From Siphonodentalium dalli (taxonomy: Eukaryota; Mollusca; Scaphopoda; Gadilida; Siphonodentaliidae): a stretch of DNA of 64,000 nucleotides. The notes under the pieces were generated by a model. It was not told the DNA's origin. It was given only the letters and a program-made list of their open reading frames with translations, and did no database searches. This document shows positions 22,733 through 35,013 of the stretch, piece by piece. The stretch is from the NCBI GenBank assembly GCA_032622095.1, contig CP136065.1:62543094-62607093 (forward strand). Reading direction: 5' to 3'. The first letter of the stretch is position 1. Each line of letters begins with the position of its first letter. A program made the position numbers and the translations under genes.

Positions 22733-23384
22733 CTAGAAGGCGACCCGACTTCGTCCGGGCTTTGACCTTGAGTGGTAAATTTTGAAGGTCAAGGTCAAGT
22801 GGGGTCACGATTTGACAAGTCCAAAACACTGCCCAGACAAAAGTACCCGACAAAAGTACCCGTCGAAATCCATCCGGTTTTACCCGATTTGACCTTGAAT
22901 TGATCATTTTGAAGGTCAGGGTCAGGTCGGGGTCACGATTTGACCCGTCCAAAACACCCAGTGGACAAAAGTAACCCTATGTATAAAATTTCGTCAAAAT
23001 ACCATCAAAATTAGCGATTTCAAGGTCAAGGTAACTTCGCACGGGCAATTGAATAGGCTAATGAGACTCCCCATACGAAAGTATCCCCAGACACCAATTT
23101 TCATCGAAATCCCGTGATATTCGGGCGTTTGACCTTGAAATGACCCGATTTCAATGTCACGTCGAACCGGCAAATTAATAGGCCTATGGTACTCCCCCGA
23201 CCGAAAGAATCCCCACATACCAAGTTTCATCGAAATCCCGTGATATTCAGGCGTTTGACCTTGAAATGACCCGATTTCAAGGTCAAGGTCACGTCGCACG
23301 GGCAAATTCGAGTCCATCGATTACAGACACACACACACACACACAGACACACACACAGACATATCTTCCAAAATATATAATAGA
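22733..23384 (-). mobile_element. Non-autonomous Helitron-like element, type A
   Basis: CTAG at 22733-22736 and terminal ATATATAATAGA at 23384. Three tandem core monomers. Part of an A/B higher-order repeat, with matching segments 1894 bp apart (for example about 22000-22520 and 23894-24414). Confidence 0.6.
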
Positions 23385-24020
23385 CTAGCCGATGAGCCCG
23401 ACGTTGTCCGGGCTATTCAAAAACCAAATTTCAAGTCGATATCTCCACCCGTTTCCGAGATCTGGTCTGCGCATGCGCGAAGCTTGCGTCGCACGGGCTC
23501 GGCGGCCCGATACAATTCGTATCCGGGGCAAGATACATTCACACACCAAATTTCAAGTCGATAACTCCACCCGTTTCCGAGATCTTGTCTGCACATGCTT
23601 GAAGCTTGCGTCGCACGGGCTCGGCGACCCGATAAAATTCGTATCCGGGGCAAGATACATTCACACACCAAATTTCAAGTCGATAGCTCCACGCGTTGCC
23701 GAGATCTGGTCTGCGCATGCGCGAAGCTGGCGTCGCGCGGGCTCGGCGACCCGATAAAATTCGTATCCGGGGCAAGATACATTCACACACCAAATTTCAA
23801 GTCGATAGCTCCATCCGTTTCCGAGATCTGGTCTGCGCATGCGCGAAGCTTGTGTCGCACGGGGTCGGCAATACGACAACGTCGACCGACTGGTCAAACT
23901 ACACACACGTACCAAGTTTCGTCCCGATCCGTCGAGAATCGTAGATTTGTATAAATGACAAACAGACAAACAGACAAACAAACAGACAGACAGACATAGG
24001 TCTTCAAAATATATATGAGA
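23385..24020 (-). mobile_element. Non-autonomous Helitron-like element, type B
   Basis: Same ends and 122-bp core as 21247-22126 but with about four core units instead of six, so core copy number varies between otherwise similar elements. Confidence 0.6.
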
Positions 24021-24490
24021 CTAGAATGTGACCCGACTTTGTCCGGGCTTTGACCTTGAATTGTCTATTTTGAAGGCCAAGGTCAAGTGGGGTCACGATT
24101 TGACCCGTCCAAAACACTGCCCGAACAAAAGTAATCGACAAAAGTACCCGTCGAAATCCATCCGGTTTTACCAGATTTTACCTTGAATTGATCATTTTGA
24201 AGGTCAAGGTCAGGTCGGGGTCACGATTTGACCCGTCCAAAACACCCAGTGGACAAAAGTAACCCTATGTAGAAAATTTCGTCGAAATACCATCAAAATT
24301 GGCGATTTGACCTTGAATTGACCCGATTTAAAGGTCAAGTTCACGTCACACGGGCAAATTAATAGGCCTATGTCACTCTCCGGCCGAAAATACCCCCACA
24401 TACCAAGTTTCATCGAAATCGGGTCGGCCGTTTTCGAGTTAATCGATTACACACACACACACAAACAGATGTTCCAAAATATATAATAGA
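24021..24490 (-). mobile_element. Non-autonomous Helitron-like element, type A, short
   Basis: CTAG at 24021-24024. Near copy of the left part of 22127-22732, but lacking one core monomer before the GATTACACACACAC tract. Confidence 0.6.
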
Positions 24491-24597
24491 CTAGAAGGTG
24501 ACCCGACTTCGTCCGGGCTTTGACCTTGAATTGACCATTTTGAAGGTAAAGGTCAGGTTGGGTAACGATTTGACCCGTCCAAAACACTGCCCGGAAA

Positions 24598-25060
24598 AAA
24601 AATGTGTAGGAACACAACACGCTCCGCGTTCTGGGAACACAACACGCTCATGTCTATACACGCCCAGACCCAGAAGAGGTATGATTTTTTTTAACCTGCC
24701 CGTGGCCATTGAGCAGCCCCTGACAGAGGTTGTCCACCCTTACGAGATGGTCAATAGTCCCCGCAAAGTTAATCCCGTCGTGAACTCCATCCTCGCAAAG
24801 AGCGGACAGTCAATTAATCCCGTCGTGAACGCCATCACCAACGCGACGTAATTTTGTTTGGTATCATGTGTTGCGTTCTAAAAATAGGAAACCACTTGTT
24901 CCCTTATACGTTTGCGTAAATACGAAATTGTGAGTGTTGGTTTGTAACCGGGATATCTGAGAAGCATTATGCTTATAACTACCCCCTAAGCCCTGACCTA
25001 AGTGTCATACATACTATAACAATGATGTTGTAAGAGTACTATGGCATCCAATAAATCTCC
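24598..25060 (+). other. Possible captured terminal exon with 3' UTR
   Basis: Between Helitron-like parts lies a GC-richer stretch with an open frame ending at TAA (24849-24851). It encodes about 56 residues from ATG at 24681, with C/G-ending codons (CCC GTG GCC ... GCC ATC ACC AAC GCG ACG). The peptide holds a duplicated NPVVNSIL / NPVVNAIT motif (about 24772-24840). AATAAA follows at 25050-25055, about 200 bp after the stop, as a 3' UTR would have. Upstream are two copies of GAACACAACACGCTC. I do not recognise the protein. Chance openness is possible over such a short frame. Confidence 0.35.
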
Positions 25061-25333
25061 CCGCATAGGAAACCACTCAAGGTTCCCGTATATCTCTCTG
25101 CAGATGCTAATAACGTTGAATGGTAAACAGACGATCTTTATAGCGATACGTCAAAAACAAACGCTCATTAAATAATCACTTGATTAACCCATGCCGTGCC
25201 TTTGCGGTGATTTGGGAGTGGATAAAGTGTGCTCAGAGCTTCTCCAAAACGCGACAACTACGGTGTTCGTGGGTTTTTACCCTTAGATGGGAAGTTTAAA
25301 CTCAATCGAGCTAGCCGTTTTCGATTCTATAAA

Positions 25334-25337
<4 letters not shown>

Positions 25338-25378
<41 letters not shown>
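25338..25378. repeat. (TA)n microsatellite
   Basis: An uninterrupted AT dinucleotide tract next to the 5' terminus of a Helitron-like unit, in the place held by (CA)n or (GACA)n in the other units. Confidence 0.9.
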
Positions 25379-25379
<1 letters not shown>

Positions 25380-25401
25380 GGAAGTCCCAAAATATATAGT
25401 A

Positions 25402-26643
25402 CTAGAAGGTGACCCGACTTCGTCCGGGCTTTGACCTTGAATTGCCCATTTTCCAGGTCAAGGTCAGGTGGGGTAACGATTTAACCCGTCCAAAACACTG
25501 CCCGGACAAAAGTACCCGTCGAAATCCATCAGGTTTTACCCGATTTGACGTCGAATTGATCAGTTTGAAGGTCAAGGTCAGGTCGGGGTCACGACTCGAC
25601 CCGTCCAATACACTCAGCGGACAAAAGTAACCCTACGTATCAAATTTCGTCGAAATCCCATCAAAATTCGCGATTTGATCTTGAATTGACCCGATTTCAA
25701 GGTCAAGGGCACGTCGCACGGGCAAATGAATGGGCTTATGAGACTCCCCGTACGAAAGTACCCCCACATACCAAGTTTCATCAAAATCCCGTGATATTCG
25801 GGCATTTGCCTTGAAATGACCCGATTTCAAGGTCAAGGTCACGTCGCACGGGAAAATTAATAGGCCTATGACACTGCCCGCCGAAAATACCCCCACATAC
25901 CAAGTTTCATCGAAATCACGTGATATTCGTGCGTTTGATCTTGAAATGACCCGATTTCAAGGTCAAGGTGACGTCGCACGTGAAAATTAATGACTTCGTC
26001 CGGGCTTTGACCTTGAAATGTCCATTTTGAAGGTCAAGGTCAAGTGGGGTCACGATTTGACCAGTCCAAAACACTGCCCGAACAAAAGTACCCGACAAAC
26101 GTGCCCGTCAAAATCCATCCGGTTTTACCCGATTTGACCTTGAATTGATCATTTTATCAAATTTCGTCGAAATCCCATCAAAATTGGCGATTTGACCTTG
26201 AATTTACCCGATTTCAAGGTCAATGTCACGTCGCACGGGCAAATGAATAGGCTTATGAGACTCCCCATACGAAAGTACCCACACATACCAAGTTTCATCA
26301 AAATCCCGCGATATTCGGGCGTTTGACCTTGAAATGACCCGATTTCAAGGTCAAGGTCACGTCGCACGGGCAAATTAGTATGCCTATGGCACCGCCCGGC
26401 CGAAAATACCCCCACATACCAAGTTTCATCGAAATCCCGTGATATTCGTGCGTTTGACCTTGAAATGACCCGATTTCAAGGTCAAGGTCACGTCGCACGG
26501 ACAAATTAATAGGCCCATGTCATTCCCCGTCCGAAAATACCCCAACGCAGCAAGTTTCATCGAAATCGGCTCGGCCGTTTTCGAGTCCATTGGAAACAGA
26601 CAGACACACACAGACACACAGATCTTCCAAAATATATAATAGA
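25402..26643 (-). mobile_element. Fused or rearranged Helitron-like units, type A
   Basis: CTAG starts at 25402. Near 25991 the core abruptly joins an internal TGACTTCGTCCGGGC (a second left terminus lacking CTAG), so at least two units are fused with loss of an end. The right end is ATATATAATAGA at about 26643. Confidence 0.5.
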
Positions 26644-27264
26644 TAGATAGAATTGAAGGTGACCCGACTTCGTCCGGGCTTTGACCTTGAATTGTCCATT
26701 TTGAAGGTCAAGGTCAAGTGGGGTCACGATTTGAACAGTCCAAAACACTGCCCAGACAAAAGTACCCGACAAACGTGCCCGTCGAAACCCATCCGGTTTT
26801 ACCCGATTTGACCTTGAATTGATCATTTAGAAGGTCAAGGTCAGGTCGGGGTCACGATTTGACCCGTCCAAAATACTCAGTGGACAAAAGTAACCATATG
26901 TATCAACTTTCGTAGAAATCCCATCAAAATTCGCGATTTGACCTTGAATTGACCCGATTTAAAGGTCAATGTCTCGTCGCACGGGCAAGTGAATAGGCTT
27001 ATGAGACTCCCCATACGAAATTATCCCTAGACACTAATTTTCATCGAAATCCCGTGATATTCGGGCGTTTGACCTTGAAATGACCCGATTTCGAAGTCAA
27101 AGTCACGTCGCACGGGCAAATTAATAGGCCTATGCCACTCCCCGACCGAAAGTACCCCCACATACCAAGTTTCATCGAAATCGACTCGGCCGTTTACGAG
27201 TGCATCGCGATCACACACACAGACACACACACACACAGACATATCTTCCAAAATATATAATAGA
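26644..27264 (-). mobile_element. Helitron-like unit, type A, altered junction
   Basis: The left junction reads TAGATAGAATTGAAGGTGAC instead of CTAGAAGGTGAC. This altered junction recurs at about 28000 and 29352, so it was copied as part of the 1352-bp higher-order unit. The right end is AATATATAATAGA before CTAG 27265. Confidence 0.55.
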
Positions 27265-30200
27265 CTAGAAGGTGACCCGACTTCGTCCGGGCTTTGACCT
27301 TGAATTGTCCATTTTGAAGGTCAAGATCAAGTGGGTCACGATTTGACCAGTCCAAAACACTGCCCGGACAAAAGTAGCCGACAAACGTGCCCGTCGAAAT
27401 CCATTGGGTTTTACCCGATTTGACCTTGAATTGATCATTTTGAAAGTCAAGGTCAGGTCGGGGTCACGATTTGACCCGTCCAAAACACACAGTGGACAAA
27501 AGTAACCCTATTTATAAAATTTCGTCGAAATCCCATCAAAATTGGCGATTTGACCTTGAATTGACCCGATTTCAATGTCAAGGTCACGTCGCACGGGAAA
27601 ATGAATATGCTTATGAGACTCCCCATACGAAAGTACCCCCACATACCAAGTTTCATCGAAATCCCGTGATATTCGGGCGTTTGACGTTGACATGACCCGA
27701 TTTCGAGGTCAAGGTCACGTCGCACGGGCAAATTAATAGGCCTATGCCACTCCCAGGCCGAATGTACCCCACATATCAAGTTTCATCAAAATCCCGCGAT
27801 ATTCGGGCGTTTGACCTTGAAATGACCCAATTTCAAGGTCAAGGTCACGTCGCACGGACAAATTAATAGGCCCATGTCATTCCCCGTCCGAAAATACCCC
27901 CACGCAGCAAGTTTCATCGAAATCGGCTCGGCCGTTTCGAGTCCATGTGAAACAGACAGACACACACAGACACACAGATCTTCCAAAATATATAATAGAT
28001 AGATAGAATTGAAGGTGACCCGAATTCGTCCGGGCTTTGACCTTGAATTGTCCATTTTGAAGGTCAAGGTCAAGTGGGGTCACGATTTGAACAGTCCAAA
28101 ACACTGCCCAGACAAAAGTACGCGACAAACGTGCCCGTCGAAACCCATCCGGTTTTACCCGATTTGACCTTGAATTGATCATTTAGAAGGTCAAGGTCAG
28201 GTCGGGGTCACGATTTGACCCGTCCAAAATACTCAGTGGACAAAAGTAACCATATGTATCAAATTTCGTAGAAATCCCATCAAAATTCGCGATTTGACCT
28301 TGAATTGACCCGATTTAAAGGTCAATGTCTCGTCGCACGGGCAAGTGAATAGGCTTATGAGACTCCCCATACGAAATTATCCCTAGACACTAATTTTCAT
28401 CGAAATCCCGTGATATTCGGGCGTTTGACCTTGAAATGACCCGATGTCAAAGTCACGTCGCACGGGCAAATTAATAGGCCTATGCCACTCCCCGGCCGAA
28501 AGTACCCCCACATACCAAGTTTCATCGAAATGGACTCGGCCGTTTACGAGTTCATCGCGATCACACACACAGACACACACACACACACAGACAGATCTTC
28601 CAAAATATATAATAGACTAGAAGGTGACCCGACTTCGTCCGGGCTTTGACCTTGAATTGTCCATTTTGAAGGTCAAGATCAAGTGGGTCACGATTTGACC
28701 AGTCCAAAACACTGCCCGGACAAAAGTAGCCGACAAACGTGCCCGTCGAAATCCATTGGGTTTTACCCGATTTGACCTTGAATTTATCATTTTGAAGGTC
28801 AAGGTCAGGTCGGGGTCACGATTTGACCCGTCCAAAACACACAGTGGACAAAAGTAACCCTATTTATAAAATTTCGTCGAAATCCCATCAAAATTGGCGA
28901 TTTGACCTTGAATTGACCCGATTTCAATGTCAAGGTCACGTCGCACGGGCAAATGAATATGCTTATGAGACTCCCCATACGAAAGTACCCCCACATACCA
29001 AGTTTCATCGAAATCCCGTGATATTCGGGCGTTTGACGTTGACATGACCCGATTTCGAGGTCAAGGTCACGTCGCACGGGCAAATTAATAGGCCTATGCC
29101 ACTCCCAGGCCGAATGTACCCCACATATCAAGTTTCATCAAAATCCCGCGATATTCGGGCGTTTGACCTTGAAATGACCCAATTTCAAGGTCAAGGTCAC
29201 GTCGCACGGACAAATTAATAGACCCATGTCATTCCCCGTCCGAAAATACCCCCACGCAGCAAGTTTCATCGAAATCGGCTCGGCCGTTTCGAGTCCATGT
29301 GAAACAGACAGACACACACAGACACACAGATCTTCCAAAATATATAATAGATAGATAGAATTGAAGGTGACCCGAATTCGTCCGGGCTTTGACCTTGAAT
29401 TGTCCATTTTGAAGGTCAAGGTCAAGTGGGGTCACGATTTGAACAGTCCAAAACACTGCCCAGACAAAAGTACGCGACAAACGTGCCCGTCGAAACCCAT
29501 CCGGTTTTACCCGATTTGACCTTGAATTGATCATTTAGAAGGTCAAGGTCAGGTCGGGGTCACGATTTGACCCGTCCAAAATACTCAGTGGACAAAAGTA
29601 ACCATATGTATCAAATTTCGTAGAAATCCCATCAAAATTCGCGATTTGACCTTGAATTGACCCGATTTAAAGGTCAATGTCTCGTCGCACGGGCAAGTGA
29701 ATAGGCTTATGAGACTCCCCATACGAAATTATCCCTAGACACTAATTTTCATCGAAATCCCGTGATATTCGGGCGTTTGACCTTGAAATGACCCGATGTC
29801 AAAGTCACGTCGCACGGGCAAATTAATAGGCCTATGCCACTCCCCGGCCGAAAGTACCCCCACATACCAAGTTTCATCGAAATCGACTCGGCCGTTTACG
29901 AGTTCATCGCGATCACACACACAGACACACACACACACACAGACAGATCTTCCAAAATATATAATAGACTAGAAGGTGACCCGACTTCGTCCGGGCTTTG
30001 ACCTTGAATTGTCCATTTTGAAGGTCAAGATCAAGTGGGTCACGATTTGACCAGTCCAAAACACTGCCCGGACAAAAGTAGCCGACAAACGTGCCCGTCG
30101 AAATCCATTGGGTTTTACCCGATTTGACCTTGAATTGATCATTTTGAAGGTCAAGGTCAGGTCGGGGTCACGATTTGACCCGTCCAAAACACACAGTGAA

Positions 30201-30470
30201 CAAAAGTAACCCTATTTATAAAATTTCGTCGAAATCCCATCAAAATTGGCGATTTGACCTTGAATTGACCCGATTTCAATATCAAGGTCACGTCGCACGG
30301 GCAAATGAATATGCTTATGAGACTCCCCATACGAAAGTACCCCCACATACCAAGTTTCATCGAAATCCCGTGATATTCGGGCGTTTGACGTTGACATGAC
30401 CCGATTTCGAGGTCAAGGTCACGTCGCACGGGCAAAGTAATAGGCCTATGCCACTCCCAGGCCGAAGGTA
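27265..30470. repeat. Higher-order tandem repeat of 1352 bp (two full copies plus about 0.5 kb)
   Basis: 27265-28616 and 28617-29968 are the same length and almost identical. A third copy starts at 29969 and diverges near 30470. Each unit contains two Helitron-like elements (CTAG-type left junction, then the TAGATAGAATTG junction at +735). A more diverged counterpart precedes at about 25991-27264. Equal length and near identity indicate recent unequal exchange or replication slippage, not independent insertions. Confidence 0.75.
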
Positions 30471-30837
30471 CCCCACATACCAAGTTTCATCGAAATCCCG
30501 TGATATTCGGGCGTTTGACCTTGAAATTACCCGATTTCAAAGTCACGTCGCACGGGCAAATTTATAGGTTTATGCCACTCCCCGGCCGAAGTTACCCCCA
30601 CATACCAAGTTTCATCGAAATCCCGTGATATTCGGGCGTTTGACCTTGAAATTACCCGATATCAAGGTCAAGGTCACGTCACACGGACACATTAATAGGC
30701 CCATGCCCGTCCCCGTCCCCGGTCGAAAATACCCCCACATACGAAGTTTCATCGAAATCGGGTCGGCCGTTTTCGAGTTCATCGCGAACACACACACCAC
30801 ACACACACGTACAGATCTTCCAAAAATATATAATAGA
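30471..30837 (-). mobile_element. Helitron-like unit, type A, right part
   Basis: It continues the partial third higher-order copy with three core monomers, a CACACACACCACACACACAC tract and the ATATATAATAGA end before CTAG 30838. Confidence 0.5.
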
Positions 30838-31604
30838 CTAGCCGATGAGCCCGACGTTGTCCGGGCTATTCAAAAACCAAAATTTCAAGTCGATAGCTCC
30901 ACCCGTTTCCGAGATGAGCCCGACGTTGTCCGGGCTATTCAAAAACCAAAATTTCAAGTCGATAGCTCCACCCGTTTCCGAGATGAGCCCGACGTTGTCC
31001 GGGCTATTCAAAAAACAAATTTCAAGTCGATAGCTCCACGCGTTTCCGAGATCTGGTCTGCGCATGCGCGAAGCTGGCGTCGCACGGGCTCGGCGACCCG
31101 ATAAAATTCGTATCCGGGGCAAGATACATTCACATACCAAATTTCAAGTCGATAGCTCAACCCGTATCCGAGATCTCGTCTGCGCATGCGCGAAGCTGGC
31201 GTCGCACGGGCTCGGCGACCAGATAAAATTCGTATCCGGGGCAAGATACATTCACATAGCAAATTTCAAGTCGATAGCTCCATCCGTTTCCGAGATCTCG
31301 TCTAACCACTCAAAAGTATTGTTCCCGTTTATCTCTCTGCAGATGCTAATAACGTTGAATGGTAAACAAACGCTCTTTATAGCGATGCGTCAAAAACAAA
31401 CGCTCATTAAATTATCACTTGATTAACCACCGCAGTGCCGTTATTTGTGACTGAGATTGGAGAACGGGCTTCTCCAAAACGCGACGCCGACGGTTTCCGT
31501 GGGATTTTACCCTTAGATAGGAAGTTTGGTCTCGATCGGTCAACCCGTTTTCGATTCTATAAAGGCCATACAGACAGACAGATGTCTTCAAAATATATAT
31601 GAGA
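30838..31604 (-). mobile_element. Helitron-like type B/C composite, right edge of the array
   Basis: It starts CTAGCCGATGAGCCCGACGT. The left terminus itself is then tandemly triplicated (GAGATGAGCCCGACGTTGTC at about 30913 and 30982), two 122-bp B cores follow, then type C body (about 31305-31570) and a GACAGACAGATGTC microsatellite. The end AAAATATATATGAGA is followed by T, so on the minus strand the element begins A|TC, the insertion context expected for Helitrons. Confidence 0.6.
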
Positions 31605-31724
31605 TGTCATACATAACTGAGTACCTCGTCCACAATATTTTATTATCCGCGCGTGCTAATAAGGTACATGCTATCCGGACGCGTGCGAAATGTCATCAAA
31701 CCACTATACAGTATAATAGAATAT

Positions 31725-33156
31725 TCTACTACGCGATTTGCGATCTTTGTTGATGATATCACTGTAACATTTCTGTTTAAATGACAATGGATTCAACAAG
31801 CGATATTTCGTTCCTGTGTATGTTTCAATAATTAAGACACCAATAACGTTTATCTATTTCTTCAATTTATTTCTTGATGGTGATGTGTTTTTACAGACTT
31901 TTATATTTTTACACATATACCCACTGTGAAGGCATTGGGTCTCTTTAAGTCCGACACCGAACAGTTTATCGTTGACAGAGTCGTAATTTCGCTAAAATTG
32001 GCCGGAAATTTGAGGAAACTTCTAGCCACGTCCCTAGAACATGTGTCTGTTGTCTATACAGAGACTATTGTGCAAAACGACTGCATTTAACGAAACAAAA
32101 CATGATAAACATGAAATTGCTATAACTTTAAGACTAGATGATAGTACATACGTATATGGTAATCCATCGATACCATATAATCCTACTATTTCTTGAATAA
32201 GAAGAAACATTATAATAACGAACACAGCAGAAGACATATCCATGCAGGTTCATATGAATTCAGTCAATGGTGACGTATCCGCCGAATTCGAAATCGACAT
32301 GCGTTCGGGCGGTATTTTAAGGATGGAATTATGAAATGGACATATGAAAGTGACAATCAACAATGATTTGCAATTGCTTCGCCATCACCGAAGTGCTCCC
32401 CCAGCGTTACTATCAATAGCGTTATTATTTGGCTAATTTAATTAATATTCTCCCTGTTTACATTCAATAAAACAAATTTGTCTCCGCATTTAAAATTCTT
32501 TGATATAGATCGTTTATATTCTGCAATGATTTGTACACAAGAGACGGATTCTTATGTTTTATTGTGTTTTTAAACTCTGAGGTTTATATTACGAACATTT
32601 GAGTCCGTAATCGGAATCCGAATCCCAATCGGATTACCACGAAATTGAGATTACGGTCTGTTCGTTTACTGATTCTGCCAATTTATGGTCTGTTCTTTTG
32701 CCGAACCAAGTCGTACGGGGACCAATCTGTAATCTGAATCCAGAATCTGAATCGGATTTTAGCGAAATAACGCCTCTGCAGACCAGTTGTGGCGTCACGG
32801 GAAATCCCATGAGATCCCACTGTTTGACATGCGTCACATTTCGCGCGTGTTCGCCTTGTTGTCGTTTTCAGCTGCTCTTATTTTCGTAGCATGAAATTTC
32901 CAATGGGTTCAGGAATGGTAATATATTATCGTGAAGCTGCCACTAACTAATCTGGCTATATATGCAATAATAAAGTCATTACAGGTTTTACTGATCCGTA
33001 TCCGTGGGTATTTTGATATCACTAAATGGATCTACAACGAGTCCCCAGTTTGTAGCGGAATTTACAAAACGAAATAACGCATCAGACGACAGTGTTAGTC
33101 ATTCACTTGTTACAGATGTATAAATATGAAAACGAAAATGCTCCCTTTATTTCATA
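31725..33156 (+). repeat. Block D1, second part, with a 1.1-kb insertion
   Basis: 31725-31975 matches 36870-37187 in D2 (GCGATTTGCGATCTTTGTTG ... CGACACCGAACAGTTTATCG) and 33079-33156 matches 37193-37262 (CGACAGTGTTAGTCATTCAC). The intervening 31976-33078 has no counterpart in D2. Its right part is an inverted copy of 5082-5482. At about 33157 the block stops abruptly in zinc-finger coding sequence. Confidence 0.6.
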
Positions 33157-33940
33157 TAGAAGAGTCCATACGGGAGAGAATCCGAATCAGTGTGATGTGT
33201 GTCTGCATAGATTCGCTCAGTCAGGTGATCTTAAAAATCACACGAGGATCCACTCGGGAGAGAAATCAATGTGAAGTGTGTCTTAAGAAATTCACCGAAT
33301 CAGGTCATCTGACTCAACACATGAGGGTCCATACGGGAGAGAAACCGTTTCAGTGTGATTTGTGTTCTCAGCGATTCACTCGGTCAGGTGATCTCGAAAG
33401 ACACAGAAGAGTCCATATGGGAGAGAATCCGAATCAGTGTGATGTGTGTCTGCATAGATTCGTTCAGTCAGGTACTCTGAAAACACACATGAGGATCCAC
33501 TCGGGAGAGAAATCTTATCAATGTGAAGTGTGTCTTAAGAAATTCGCCCAATCAGGTCATCTGACTCAACACACGAGGATACACACGGGAGAGAAATCTT
33601 ATCAATGTGATGTTTGTCTCAAGAGATTCGCTTGGAAGGGTGTTCTGAAAATACACATGAGGATCAACTCGGGAGAGAAATCTTATCAGTGTGACGTGTG
33701 TCTTAAGAAATTCGCTCAATCAGGTGATCTTACTCAACACACGAGGATCCACACGGGAGAGAAACCATATCAGTGTGATGTGTGGCTGCATAGATTCGCT
33801 CAGTCAGATTGTCTGACTCAACACAAGAGGATACATACGGGAGAGAAACCATATCAGTGTGATGTGTCTTAAGATATTCGCTGTATCTGGTGATTTGAAA
33901 ACGAACAGCAGGATTCACACCGGAGAGAGACCTTATCAAT
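33157..33940 (+). pseudogene. Truncated and frameshifted C2H2 zinc-finger array (locus 2)
   Basis: About nine fingers remain, starting in the middle of a linker ([15 protein letters not shown]) with no 5' exon, start codon or leader. A 5-base loss in a linker (about 33262) shifts the frame and creates TGA at 33272. The next frame gives seven fingers, one with a Cys replaced by Trp (CDVWLH near 33782), and closes with TAA at 33870-33872 after another indel. A further finger remnant runs on to the minisatellite at 33940. The CLHRFxQSG fingers resemble the last fingers of locus 1, so this is the 3' part of a duplicated locus. No evidence of expression. Confidence 0.75.
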
Positions 33941-34077
33941 GTGATGTGTGTGATATGATCGTAACTGTTCATGTGATGTGTGTGATATGATCGTAACCGT
34001 TCATGTGATGTGTGTGTGTGTGACATGATCGTAACCGTTCATGTGATGTGTGTGATATGATCGTAACCGTTCATGTG

Positions 34078-34109
<32 letters not shown>

Positions 34110-34368
34110 TATGATCGTAACCGTTCGTGTGATGTGTGATTTGATCGTAACCGTTCATGTGATGTGTGTGTGATATGATCGTAACCGTTCATGTGATATG
34201 TGTGTGATACGATCGTAACCGTCCACGCATGTGATGTGTGTGTGATATGATTGTAACCGTTCATGTGATGTGTGTGTGATATGATCGTAACCGTTCATGT
34301 GATGTGTGTGTGATATGATCGTAACCGTTCATGTGATGTGTGTGTGATATGATCGTAACCGCTCATGC
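33940..34368. repeat. Short copy (0.43 kb) of the zinc-finger-linked minisatellite
   Basis: It carries the same GATATGATCGTAACCGTTCAT units as 13000-18215, and the same start inside a CDVC codon block, but only about 12 copies. It ends at CGCTCATGCGCTCGGGTTAT, the same boundary sequence as the long array. Confidence 0.85.
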
Positions 34369-35013
34369 GCTCGGGTTATTATCGTCTGCATGTTTCAACA
34401 ACAGTTTACTGACTTCGTAAATACATATTAAATGGGTTGTCATATCATTGAGTTATCTTATTCCAGTATCACATTATTTTAATTTTATCATAGTATCTGA
34501 TTAGGTTTCGCATCAACCTCAAACAAATCTTCAGATGTTAAGTGATAGCAGTATATTGCATTTTTATACTGTAACTATAACACGCTCAATGGGGGCGTCA
34601 ACTCACCAATTTTGAATGGGGAGTCCTGTACAATTTTTCTGTGCAAAAGTTATATATGAAGCAGTTTTTGATAAATGAAGGCATGCGTATAATTGAACAG
34701 TGTGTCGGCTTTGTAAATAATCAGTTCTCGCTTTATTTAATTTTGAGAAATTTTTATCAATGTAAATGTAAAAACAGGAACATGATACTGGAACATCATC
34801 ATGTGTATCCGTCAGATAAAGAACAAATTTGTTCAATATTCGATCAGGTCACACCCTGAATATTAGCGACTTATTCGTCCTGGAGATTTGCATGGAAATC
34901 CATATATAAAATTAGTGACTTGATCATCCACTTATAACAATCAGGTTGAAGGGACACAAGTCATTCGAAGTGAGTTCATGTGAAATAAGATAATTTAAAA
35001 ACAATTACGTTAA

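Larger units (their letters stand above)
24491..25401 (-). mobile_element. Composite Helitron-like element carrying foreign sequence
   Basis: The left end is a type A terminus (CTAG at 24491-24494) of only about 110 bp. Non-repeat sequence follows (24598-25060, listed separately), then a third body type (C: CTCTGCAGATGCTAATAACG ... AACAAACGCTCATTAAATAA) shared with about 31305-31604. The right end is a TA microsatellite (25338-25378) and AAAATATATAGTA. Acquisition of unrelated DNA between Helitron ends is known for this class. Confidence 0.5.

Noticed and set aside
19909-31262. Many ORFs of 60-160 codons on both strands in the Helitron-like array
   Set aside because: All derive from tandem core monomers and change frame with copy number. 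No RepHel, RPA or other domain appears in them.
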